Assembly (NCBI RefSeq): GCF_003112775.1
Contig: NZ_BFCH01000007.1
Location: forward strand, 118,413-182,412
Origin: Mycobacterium montefiorense
GTDB lineage: Bacteria > Actinomycetota > Actinomycetes > Mycobacteriales > Mycobacteriaceae
Length of the DNA stretch: 64,000 nucleotides
Reading direction: 5' to 3'
Shown here: one piece after another, positions 56,334-63,692 of the stretch
Layout of the letters: the number at the start of each line of letters is the position of its first letter
Position numbering within the stretch: the first letter of the stretch is position 1
Notes under the pieces: model-generated
The model's database searches: none
Told to the model about the DNA's origin: nothing
The model's input: only the letters and a program-made list of their open reading frames with translations
Translations under genes and position numbers: made by a program

Positions 56334-57000
56334 ATGAGAGTCGGTATCGACTTCGGCACCACCCACACTGTCGTCGCACTCGTCGACCGGGGTAACTACC
56401 CGGTCGTATCGTTCGACGGCGTCGATGCCTGGCCGTCGCTGATCGCCGCCAATGCGGCCGGGGAGCTGCGGTTCGGAGTGGACGCCGCCGCCGTCCGCCA
56501 CGATCGCCACTGGTCGGTGCTGCGATCGATCAAACGTCTGCTCAACGACGCCGGACCGCAAACCGAGGTAACCCTGGCCGGCCGCAGCTATCGGTTGAGC
56601 GAACTTCTCGCCGGCTTTCTGGCGCAGCTGAAAAACGATCTTCTGCTGCGCTCGAATGGTTGTCTGACGCCGGGCGAAACCATCGAGGCAGCCATCAGCG
56701 TGCCCGCCAACGCCTCCAGCGCGCAGCGCCTGCTGACACTGGATGCCTTCGTGGCGGCCGGTTTTCACGTCGTCGCGCTGCTCAAACGAGCGGTCCGCCG
56801 CCAGCCTCGAATACGCCCATCGGTACCGCCCCACTATCACCGCCAAACGTGAGTACGTCCTCATTTACGACCTCGGCGGCGGCACCCTCGACGCGTCGCT
56901 GCTCAAGATGGCCGGACACTCGAACGAGGTGGTGATCAGCGAGGGCATCCAGCGCCTGGGTGGTGATGATTTCGACGACGCGATTCGCAAAACCGACTTC
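56334..57000 (+). pseudogene. Hsp70-like ATPase, N-terminal part, frameshifted and cut off
   Basis: From ATG 56334 the product begins RVGIDFGTTHTVVALVDRGNYPVVSF, the phosphate-1 loop of Hsp70-type ATPases, and reaches VAAGFHVVALL. There a one-base insertion near 56787 breaks the frame. The family sequence resumes in the next frame (NERSAASLEYAHRYRP, then VLIYDLGGGTLDASLL, the phosphate-2 loop) and ends abruptly after GGDDFDDAI at about 56990. A matching C-terminal piece is found at 60305-60683. It is short and cytosolic, like the mycobacterial Hsp70-family proteins with a divergent C-terminus. Confidence 0.8.
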
Positions 57001-57257
57001 GCGACCGAACCAGATGTTTACGATATATTCCTGTGCCACAATATGATTCGCTGGCAGTCGGCTCCATCGGGAACTCAAGCATTTCCATCGATTCCTATTC
57101 ATTGTCGGCGAATATTCGGTAACTCATCATCGCCAGCGCGTCCCACGTTCGTTTCGCAGTCGTATCGGTGCCCGGTCTGCGGGGCAGCAGAACGTCGCCG
57201 AGTCGATCGCGAAATCCACCGGAGTTCGGCTGAGCGCCACCAGATGATGCTCGTGGC
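57001..57257. other. Junction sequence with no recognisable gene
   Basis: Directly after the cut in the Hsp70 gene, no frame in this stretch gives family-like protein and codon use is poor on both strands. I see no transposase, terminal inverted repeat or tRNA that would name the invading element. It is the left part of the ~3.3-kb segment lying between the two Hsp70 pieces. Confidence 0.5.
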
Positions 57258-57527
57258 GTGTGTACGCTGCGGGGGATGGTGCTACGCGAGGGGAGGATGG
57301 ACGTCCGTGTCTTGTACGAGCAGGGCGTCCGCGGTGCTGCGCTCCTGGCGAGTGTGGCTAAAGCGGTCGATGCGGAACTCGCCAAGACAGGTGAGCGGTT
57401 GGTGTTACTGCTCAGTGAGCGCGTGACGGGTGTCGGCGAAAGCGTGACCGATCCGTGGAGGACGTACCAGGGTGTGAAATTTGTGGCCGGTCCCTGCGAA
57501 CCTGATCCTGGGCCCACCAACAGTTAA
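57258..57527 (+). CDS. Possible small hypothetical protein, about 69-89 residues
   Basis: The frame opens at GTG 57258, or more plausibly at a later ATG before DVRVLYEQGVRGAALLASVAKAVDAELAKTGERLVLLLSE. The middle looks helical and protein-like, and the tail is polar and Pro-rich (GPCEPDPGPTNS). Codon use is only moderately mycobacterial. It may be a gene fragment carried in the segment. No family recognised. Confidence 0.3.
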   Translation: MCTLRGMVLREGRMDVRVLYEQGVRGAALLASVAKAVDAELAKTGERLVLLLSERVTGVGESVTDPWRTYQGVKFVAGPCEPDPGPTNS

Positions 57528-57678
57528 GGGTCTCAAGGCAATTCGTGAGCTGCGAGCTCCTGCGTTTGACGGGTGTGCTGATGGGTAGAGCATGGTGCTA
57601 GGTGGCGGGGCGAATCCGGAGCCGCCGCGTTGCTAGTCCCTGGTAGTCATGATGGCGGCTACCGGGGGCGCCCCGAGG

Positions 57679-57701
57679 TGTAAACGTCTGGGCCGTTTAC
57701 A
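57679..57701. repeat. Inverted repeat TGTAAACG-N7-CGTTTACA
   Basis: Perfect 8-bp arms (57679-57686, 57694-57701) around TCTGGGC, 65 bp upstream of the small ORF at 57766. It could be an operator or an RNA hairpin. The surrounding 57528-57765 shows no other gene. Confidence 0.4.
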
Positions 57702-57765
57702 TCTTGTCGGAGCGGGTACCCCGCGCGCAGCGGTGCGTGCGGCGTCGCTCGAGGGGTGAAACGCG

Positions 57766-57921
57766 ATGAACGAGTTGGAGCAGTTGGTCTTCGAGGTGCG
57801 GGGGTTCGCGACCGAGGTGCGGAAGCTGGGTTACTCGTCTGCGGTGAATGAGAACCCGTTCGTTGAATTGTCGGAGCGCATGGTTCGCCACGCCGATCGG
57901 GCGGATCACCGGAGTCGCTGA
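57766..57921 (+). CDS. Small hypothetical protein, 51 residues
   Basis: ATG 57766 follows GAGGGG. The product is charged and helical: NELEQLVFEVRGFATEVRKLGYSS, then FVELSERMVRHADRADHRSR. There are no membrane or signal features. Codon third positions are GC-rich, which favours a real gene. It sits in the inserted segment, convergent to the 120-residue protein. No family recognised. Confidence 0.45.
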   Translation: MNELEQLVFEVRGFATEVRKLGYSSAVNENPFVELSERMVRHADRADHRSR

Positions 57922-57996
57922 GCCCGGTGTCTTGTGCGGGATAACGCCCCATTCGCCGCAAGCGCCACTGCGGTGGTGGCGGTATGCCGCCACCCG

Positions 57997-58359
57997 TTAG
58001 CTCGGTTGCCTGGCCTGCAGGTCAAGATAGGTGCGCAACAAAGGCAGTTCAACGCCAAGTGCGGCGGCTTCGAGTTGCATCAAGTCGCGGTAGGTGTCGT
58101 CGGCGCGGTGTTCGATGAGGTCGTCGCGCAGGTGGTCGGTGAGCCGATCCTCCTGCCACCAGAAGTTGAGTTCGTAGCGGATCTCGTCTAGCCGTGCTAC
58201 GACATCGCGGTCATCCAGCGGCGATCGCCCACGCAGGGTGGTTTTGAGTTGGTCGGCAAGCTGCGGGGATTGGGCACGGGTTAGCACTTCAACCCGGTCT
58301 TTGGGGTCCAGCGTGTAGAACCACGACAAGTCGACAGGTTGTGCAGGGTTGTCGGGCAT
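57997..58359 (-). CDS. Hypothetical protein, 120 residues
   Basis: From ATG 58359. It starts PDNPAQPVDLSWFYTLDPKDRVEVL and continues with RLDEIRYELNFWWQEDRLTDHLRDDLIEHRADDTYRDLMQLEAAALGVELPLLRTYLDLQ. It is all-helical, acidic and rich in Arg/Asp, with no signal peptide. It is divergent from the RbpA paralogue 105 bp away, so the two may share control. The regular composition and length suggest an intact gene. Function unknown. Confidence 0.65.
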   Translation of the reverse strand: MPDNPAQPVDLSWFYTLDPKDRVEVLTRAQSPQLADQLKTTLRGRSPLDDRDVVARLDEIRYELNFWWQEDRLTDHLRDDLIEHRADDTYRDLMQLEAAALGVELPLLRTYLDLQARQPS

Positions 58360-58464
58360 GCCCCGAACCGTAGCCCTGCTGGCGCCAGGCGTCATTAAGC
58401 CCCTCGTCGGGCCGGGCGTAGCCTGAACAGATGCGGGGCGATTGTTCGATTTGGGGTGTTGATG

Positions 58465-58806
58465 ATGGCGGACCGCCACCACATGAGGGGTAGTCGCCTC
58501 GGAGCCGTGAGCTACGAGGTCGAGCGCAGCCATGACTTGGCGCCGCGCCAGATAGCGCGCTACCGCACCGCGAACGGCGAGGAGTTCGCGGTCCCCTTCG
58601 CCGACGACGCGGAGATGCCCGGCACCTGGTGGTGTCGCAACGGCATGGAGGGCAGGCTGATCGAGGGTGGTGAGCTGGCCGAGCCCAAGAAGGTCAAAGT
58701 GCTGCGCACACCCTGGGACATGCTGCGGGAACGCCGCTCGATCGAGCAACTCGAGGAACTGCTCGAGGAACGCCTCGAGATCATCAAGTCACGCCGCGGT
58801 AGGTAG
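58465..58806 (+). CDS. RbpA-family RNA polymerase-binding protein, accessory paralogue
   Basis: 113 residues from ATG 58465; ATG 58462 is adjacent. It is a full-length RbpA: RGSRLGAVSYEVERSHDLAPRQIARYRTANGEEFAVPFADDAEMPGTWWCRNGMEG covers the N-terminal tail and core domain. KKVKVLRTPWDMLRERR is the basic linker, and SIEQLEELLEERLEIIKSRRG is the sigma-interaction domain. RbpA binds group 1/2 sigma factors and stabilises open complexes. The linker differs from the M. tuberculosis protein I recall (VLRTPWDMLRERR against PPRTHWDMLLERR). The gene is inside the segment interrupting the Hsp70 gene, so it is probably an extra copy. Confidence 0.9.
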   Translation: MADRHHMRGSRLGAVSYEVERSHDLAPRQIARYRTANGEEFAVPFADDAEMPGTWWCRNGMEGRLIEGGELAEPKKVKVLRTPWDMLRERRSIEQLEELLEERLEIIKSRRGR

Positions 58807-58953
58807 CTCAGTTCTAGTTGGGCGACCACGCTCGACCCCGATACTTTTCACTGCGGCTTTCGAGAAACGCAGAACGTTAGTTCTGAGAACCCGGATCGCA
58901 GCGCCGTGCGGTGAAGTATCGGCGGCGCGCACAGCTGGCTGTCAGCGGCTGCG

Positions 58954-59454
58954 GTGCACGGAGCGGCGCATCAGGCGCCGCAGGTGTTCCAGGTCGCCGT
59001 TCACCGGCATGTCCGTGACCGCGCCGTCGGGCGGACCAAGTTCAGGTTTGCTATGCGGGACAACGTGACCGTGGTGCCTACAGAGCGCCGCACCACGCGG
59101 TCAGGCTCACTTGTGGTGTCGACGCGGGAAGTGACGATGCTCGACATCGCGACGGATATCACCAGGGCGGGCGGGCTGAACAACGCAGCAACGGTCCTGG
59201 TCGAGTTGGCAGACGAAGGTTTCGACAGCGCAGCGCTCGTCGAACTGTCGGCGCTGTTTCCTGCCGCGGCGGGCCGACGCATCGGATGGATTCTGAAGAA
59301 CGTCGGTAAGCGCGACGGCCTCGAACCACTGCACGCCGTCGTCGCTGCTCGGCCTGCGGCGGCATCGCAGCTCAGCCCGACCGGACCGACGACGGGCAAC
59401 ACTGACCATCGCTGGGCGCTGCGACTCAACGCCGAGGTGGAGGCAGACATCTAA
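58954..59454 (+). CDS. AbiEi-type antitoxin, N-terminally truncated
   Basis: Up to 166 residues from GTG 58954; the same frame is open back to about 58914 and adds SIGGAHSWLSAAAV before it. It resembles the C-terminal part of AbiEi antitoxins of type IV toxin-antitoxin systems: APQVFQVAVHRHVRDRAVGRTKFRF, TTRSGSLVVSTREVTMLDIA, and FPAAAGRRIGWILKNVG. The usual winged-helix DNA-binding N-terminus is missing. Its stop overlaps the toxin start (TAATG), keeping the normal operon order. Confidence 0.65.
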   Translation: MHGAAHQAPQVFQVAVHRHVRDRAVGRTKFRFAMRDNVTVVPTERRTTRSGSLVVSTREVTMLDIATDITRAGGLNNAATVLVELADEGFDSAALVELSALFPAAAGRRIGWILKNVGKRDGLEPLHAVVAARPAAASQLSPTGPTTGNTDHRWALRLNAEVEADI

Positions 59455-59834
59455 TGCTGCCAGGCAACGTCATCACCGGCTGGTCGGTCGATCATCCGTG
59501 GCCGGAACGGCGCCAGGTCGAGCAGGACTTGCTGCTCTCACGTGCAATATGCGAAATCGCCAATCACCCGTACCTCGGCGAGGAACTGGCATTCCGGGGT
59601 GGCACCGCACTGCACAAGCTGCACACGGACCGCCCATATCGATATAGCGAAGACCTCGACTACGTCCGAGCCACCGCCGACGGCATCGGGCCGATGTTCG
59701 ATGCCCTCCGAGAAGTAGGCGAAAGTCTCGGATATGAGGCGAGGTCCAACCTCGGTAGACAAGCCCCGCAACGGGTTTTGCGGGTTGTTGTCGAAAGCGT
59801 CGGGGTTGTCGCGGCTTGGATCGAACACGGTTAA
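59454..59834 (+). CDS. AbiEii-type nucleotidyltransferase toxin, C-terminally truncated
   Basis: 126 residues from ATG 59454. The nucleotidyltransferase motif is complete: FRGGTALHK (about residue 47) and YRYSEDLDYV. Family similarity ends near GYEARSNLGR (about 59740), where the sequence passes into an oppositely oriented gene fragment. A complete AbiEii is roughly twice this length or more. The toxin is therefore probably inactive, and the pair a remnant of an abortive-infection system. Confidence 0.7.
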   Translation: MLPGNVITGWSVDHPWPERRQVEQDLLLSRAICEIANHPYLGEELAFRGGTALHKLHTDRPYRYSEDLDYVRATADGIGPMFDALREVGESLGYEARSNLGRQAPQRVLRVVVESVGVVAAWIEHG

Positions 59835-60272
59835 GCCAAGTCCTATCCCGTTCAGATTGACGATTCCACCGCCCACCCATCCATCTCGGTGCACCAAGGG
59901 TTGGACAGACCACCAGTCGGTCGTGGAGTCTTCCACGCGGTCAAACGGGCGGTACCGAAGTTCGTCGTGGGATAGGTCTCCGGCGACGCACAACCCCCAG
60001 TTTCGCGGCCACATCGCGCGGCCCAACAACAGGTCAACCGCCTCTCGCGGAAACTTGGCTTTGTTGCCGTTAAAAGCTTTTCCGACAGCATGATTCACAA
60101 TCAGTTTGAGAACCCAATTCTGGAAGTCTTCGCCCGAAATGGTGATCTCTTCGTGTGCGCCCCATTCGCCCGCGCCGTTGAGAAATCGCAAAGCGATTGT
60201 TCGGATGAAAGTTGCGAATTGGAGAGCCGCATCGTCGGCCACGTGCAGATCGTTGTTGTGCTTCTCGCACAA
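59538..60272 (-). CDS. Hypothetical protein fragment, HNH-like N-terminal motif
   Basis: The credible part is about 59740-60272: TTG 60272 starts CEKHNNDLHVADDAALQFATFIRTIALRF and continues with SGEDFQNWVLKLIVNHAVGKAF and WWSVQPLVHRDGWVGGGIVNLNGIGLGLTVF. The frame extends upstream without a start codon (FKTNILCEKHNNDL) until it meets the Hsp70 C-terminal piece. Downstream it runs antisense to the AbiEii gene. Both ends look cut. The C-x2-H-N motif recalls proteins with an HNH-like zinc site, but I cannot name a family. Confidence 0.4.
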   Translation of the reverse strand: MCEKHNNDLHVADDAALQFATFIRTIALRFLNGAGEWGAHEEITISGEDFQNWVLKLIVNHAVGKAFNGNKAKFPREAVDLLLGRAMWPRNWGLCVAGDLSHDELRYRPFDRVEDSTTDWWSVQPLVHRDGWVGGGIVNLNGIGLGLTVFDPSRDNPDAFDNNPQNPLRGLSTEVGPRLISETFAYFSEGIEHRPDAVGGGSDVVEVFAISIWAVRVQLVQCGATPECQFLAEVRVIGDFAYCT

Positions 60273-60304
60273 GATGTTCGTTTTGAACTGCTTCGGACTG
60301 ACGA

Positions 60305-60683
60305 AGTTCTGTACGCCGACCCGATCGTGCCCAAAGACGTCTCACTGTCGACCGGCGCGGACACTCCGTTGATCGTCCGGCGGACGTACCGAGCCGCACA
60401 CAATATCGGGCATTTCCGCTTCGTGGAGTGCAGCCGCCTCGTCAACGGCCGCCCCGACGGCGACGTGACCCCCTACGATCCTGTCCTGTTCCCGTTCGAC
60501 CCCGCCCTGTACGACCGCGACGACCTCGGGCGCCAGCCGGTCGGTCGGTGGACGGACGGACCGGATGTCGAAGAGCGCTACATCGTCGCGCCCAGCGGGG
60601 CCGTAGAGGTGACGCTGACGACGCAACCGGGCGGTTTCATGCGCACCTTCCGCCTGGAGCGGCACGCCTCTGTGGGGTTGTAG
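60305..60683 (+). pseudogene. Hsp70-like protein, detached C-terminal part
   Basis: In this frame VLYADPIVPKDVSLSTGADTPLIVRRTYRAAHNIGHFRFVECS, FPFDPALYDRDDL and GGFMRTFRLER resemble the C-terminal domain of mycobacterial Hsp70-family proteins whose N-terminal ATPase part matches the gene broken at 56990. No start codon or ribosome binding site precedes it. Order and strand match the N-terminal piece, so the two were probably one gene before the intervening segment arrived. The similarity is recalled, not computed. Confidence 0.6.
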
Positions 60684-60718
60684 TACGGCCTTGTCACATG
60701 GCAGTAGCGTCAGATTGC

Positions 60719-61597
60719 ATGGCAGAGATCGATCTCGAAGCCCTGTCCACTCCCGAACACGGCTACACCGTCATCGACGACGATGACGACGACCCGGTCT
60801 TGCTGGACCGGGAGGGCAATCACATCCAGACTTGGCGCGAGCGATATCCCTACGATCACCGGATGCCGCGCGACGAATATGAGCATTTGAAGCGGCGACT
60901 GCAGATCGAGCTGCTGAAGCTACAGAAACACAGCAAGCGGACCGCGGCCAGGCACGTCATTGTGTTCGAGGGTCGCGACGCGGCCGGCAAAGGCGGAACC
61001 ATTCAGCGATTTATGGAGCACCTCAATCCGCGCGGGGCGCGGGTCGCGGCGCTCGAGAAGCCGACTGATCGCGAAAAGACGCAGTGGTATTTCCAGCGCT
61101 ACATCAACCACTTGCCATCGGGCGGCGAAATAGTGCTGTTCGACCGGTCCTGGTACAACCGGGCCGGCGTCGAGAAGGTGATGGGCTTCTGCACCCCCGA
61201 CGAATACGCCGAGTTCATGCAGCAAGCACCGCTGTTCGAAGAGATGTTGGTTGCCAACGGGATAAACCTGACCAAACTGTGGTTCTCTGTTTCCCCCGCC
61301 GAACAACGCACCCGTTTCGCCATCCGTCTGGTCGATCCCGTCCGGCACTGGAAGTTTTCGCCGATGGACATGAAGTCGATAGATCGATGGGGCGACTACA
61401 CCGCGGCTAAAGAGAAAATGTTCGAAGCGACCGATACCGACGTTGCGCCGTGGATCGTGGTGCGCAGCAATGACAAGAAGCGGGCCCGCATCAATGCCAT
61501 GCGCTACGTCCTCGCCAAATCCGACTACGACGACAAGGACGACGAGGTGGTGGGCGAGCCGGATCCGTTGATTGTGGGCCGCGCGCTGACCGACTGA
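60719..61597 (+). CDS. ppk2: Polyphosphate kinase 2 family protein
   Basis: 292 residues from ATG 60719; ATG 60698 is in frame. Walker A is FEGRDAAGKGGTIQRF (about residue 83), Walker B is LFDRSWYNRAGVEKVMGF (about 141), and the lid module is FSVSPAEQRTRFAIRLVDPVRHWKFSPMD. The N-terminus is acidic (VIDDDDDDPVLL). PPK2 enzymes transfer phosphate between polyphosphate and nucleotides, usually making GTP or ATP. Which nucleotide is preferred cannot be read from the sequence. Confidence 0.92.
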   Translation: MAEIDLEALSTPEHGYTVIDDDDDDPVLLDREGNHIQTWRERYPYDHRMPRDEYEHLKRRLQIELLKLQKHSKRTAARHVIVFEGRDAAGKGGTIQRFMEHLNPRGARVAALEKPTDREKTQWYFQRYINHLPSGGEIVLFDRSWYNRAGVEKVMGFCTPDEYAEFMQQAPLFEEMLVANGINLTKLWFSVSPAEQRTRFAIRLVDPVRHWKFSPMDMKSIDRWGDYTAAKEKMFEATDTDVAPWIVVRSNDKKRARINAMRYVLAKSDYDDKDDEVVGEPDPLIVGRALTD

Positions 61598-61648
61598 GCT
61601 AGAAACGATGCTGGCACAGACTGCGCCACGAACCGAAGAGGACCGCTC

Positions 61649-62476
61649 ATGCCCACCTGGCTCATCACTGGCTGCTCAACCGGACTCGGTCGCGCGCTCG
61701 CCGACGCGGTGATCGGGGCCGGCCACAATGCCGTCGTCACCGCGCGCGACGTCACGAACGTCGCGGATATCGCCGACGCCGCACCCGACCGGGTGCTGGC
61801 TGTGGCGCTCGACGTCACCAAGCCAGATCAGATCGATGCGGCCATCCGACAGGCTCAACAGCGGTTCGGCGGTGTCGACGTGCTGGTCAACAATGCCGGC
61901 TACGGCTATCGCGCCGCAGTCGAAGAGGGTGACGACGCAGAAGTCCGCACCCTGTTCGAGACGAACTTCTTTGGCGCCGTCGCCATGATCAAGGCCGTCC
62001 TGCCCGGCATGCGGGAGCGCCGCAGCGGCACGATCGTGAACGTCTCCTCGATCGGCGCTCAGGTGACGCCGGTAGGATCGGGCTACTACTCCGCGGCCAA
62101 GGCGGCACTCGAAGGCATGAGTGGGGCGCTGCGCGGCGAGCTGGCTCCGCTCGGCATATCGGTGACAGTTGTTGAGCCGGGCGCATTTCGCACCGACTTC
62201 GCCGGACGTTCACTGGTCCAATCAGCTACTGCCATAGATGATTACGCCGACACAGCTGGCCGACGACGCAAGGAAAACGACACCATGGACGGCAATCAGG
62301 CCGGCGACCCGGCTAAAGCCGGCGCCGCGATCGTCACCGCTGTTGAATCCAGCGAGCCACCCGCCTTCTTGCTGCTGGGCCCCGACGCCCTGGCCCTGTA
62401 TCGCTACACCGCGGACGCCCGCGCCAGCCTGATCGCGAAATGGGAACAGCTGACCGGTAGCACCAACCTGGACTGA
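61649..62476 (+). CDS. Short-chain dehydrogenase/reductase
   Basis: 275 residues from ATG 61649. Motifs: WLITGCSTGLGRALADAV, DVLVNNAGYGYRAAVEE, catalytic Ser in NVSSIGAQVTPVGSGYYSAAKAALEGMS and VEPGAFRTDFAG. This is the classical SDR subgroup of 17-beta-hydroxysteroid/retinol dehydrogenase-like proteins. It follows ppk2 by 51 bp on the same strand. Substrate unknown. Confidence 0.9.
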   Translation: MPTWLITGCSTGLGRALADAVIGAGHNAVVTARDVTNVADIADAAPDRVLAVALDVTKPDQIDAAIRQAQQRFGGVDVLVNNAGYGYRAAVEEGDDAEVRTLFETNFFGAVAMIKAVLPGMRERRSGTIVNVSSIGAQVTPVGSGYYSAAKAALEGMSGALRGELAPLGISVTVVEPGAFRTDFAGRSLVQSATAIDDYADTAGRRRKENDTMDGNQAGDPAKAGAAIVTAVESSEPPAFLLLGPDALALYRYTADARASLIAKWEQLTGSTNLD

Positions 62477-62485
62477 GCGGCGGCG

Positions 62486-63628
62486 TCAGCCGCGGGCGAT
62501 GCTTTTCGCTAGCGCTCGCGACTGTTTGGCCACATGGCCGATCAACCCGGGCCGGGTCAGCATCCCGTGGAAATACAGTCCATCAGCGGCGGGTGACGGC
62601 GACAAATAAATCGGTACGCCATCGGGCGCGAGCACGCCCAGATGTCCGACCAGCGGCTCTAATCCGGCCCGGTAACCCGTCGCCGCGATGACCGCATCGG
62701 GGTTGATTCTGCTGCCGTCGCCGAGGACGACGTCGCTATCCTCGAATCCGGCGACCGCGGGCACCACCTCGACGGATCCATCGCGGACCGCGTCGACGAC
62801 CTCGGGATCGACGATCGTCGGCGCGACATCTAACCGATGCGCTCTGGCGAATGGGCCTTCCGCCGGCACCGGCAAGCCGAACTCGGTGAGATCCCCGAAT
62901 GCCTTGAGGCGCGCGACGGTGGCGATCCGGTCCGATAGCCGCGCAGGCAGATGGTAGAAGGGGATCGATAGCACGTCGTTGGGCAGACCGGCAGGACCGT
63001 TGCGCGGCATGATGTTCGGCGGCGTGCGCACGGACAGCCAGACTTTAGCGGCGGCACCGGTGCTCAGGTCATGGGCGATTTCCATACCCGAGGATCCCGA
63101 GCCGACGACAAGTACTCGCTTGCCGGCATACGGCGCCGGATTGCGGTAGCCATGTGAATGCGACAACTCACCGGCGAAGCTGCCCGGCCAGTTGGGTAGG
63201 ACCGGCGTGTGCAGATAGCCGGTGGCCACCACGACATGTCGAGCCTCGATGTCGCCGTCGGATGTGCTCATCAGCCATCCCGACGGCTGCCGGTCGATCC
63301 GCTTGACCTCTGTGTTGACCTTTAGTTCGACACCCTCTTCGCGAGCGTGCTTTTCGAAGTGTTCGACGACCTGGTCGCGACTCGGATAGACCGGAGTCCC
63401 TTTCGGATAACGTCTTCCGGGTAGATGCGAGAACTGCCTGCCGGTGTTGAGTTTGAGCCGGTCATACCGACCGCGCCATGCTGCGGCGACTTCACCAGCC
63501 CGTTCGACGACCAGCGGCCGGATGCCCAGATCGTTAAGGCTCAGTGCCGCAGAGATTCCCGCCGGGCCGGCACCGATGATTACGACACCGCCATCACGCG
63601 CGTGCTGTTGTGTATCAATCATCAGCAT
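62486..63628 (-). CDS. Flavin-containing monooxygenase / NAD(P)-binding oxidoreductase
   Basis: 380 residues from ATG 63628 (ATG 63622 is close); longer frames add an Arg-rich non-protein-like stretch. FAD motif VVIIGAGPAGISAALSLNDLG, then YDRLKLNTGRQFSHLPGRRYP, FAGELSHSHGYRNPAPYAGKRVLVVGSGSSGMEIAHDL (NADPH motif) and DAVIAATGYRAGLEPL. The motif order matches YUC-like and CzcO-like flavin monooxygenases. It converges with the SDR gene, 9 bp apart. The substrate is unknown. Confidence 0.88.
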   Translation of the reverse strand: MLMIDTQQHARDGGVVIIGAGPAGISAALSLNDLGIRPLVVERAGEVAAAWRGRYDRLKLNTGRQFSHLPGRRYPKGTPVYPSRDQVVEHFEKHAREEGVELKVNTEVKRIDRQPSGWLMSTSDGDIEARHVVVATGYLHTPVLPNWPGSFAGELSHSHGYRNPAPYAGKRVLVVGSGSSGMEIAHDLSTGAAAKVWLSVRTPPNIMPRNGPAGLPNDVLSIPFYHLPARLSDRIATVARLKAFGDLTEFGLPVPAEGPFARAHRLDVAPTIVDPEVVDAVRDGSVEVVPAVAGFEDSDVVLGDGSRINPDAVIAATGYRAGLEPLVGHLGVLAPDGVPIYLSPSPAADGLYFHGMLTRPGLIGHVAKQSRALAKSIARG

Positions 63629-63692
63629 CCATTTCAATGTGTTAAGGGACGTCCGAGTTGGGTGGTGGACATGTCCCCCTGGCTTTCGGCGG

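Noticed and set aside
57001-60300. An insertion sequence or prophage inside the Hsp70 gene
   Set aside because: I found no transposase, integrase, terminal repeats or tRNA attachment site; the segment is real but its vehicle cannot be named.
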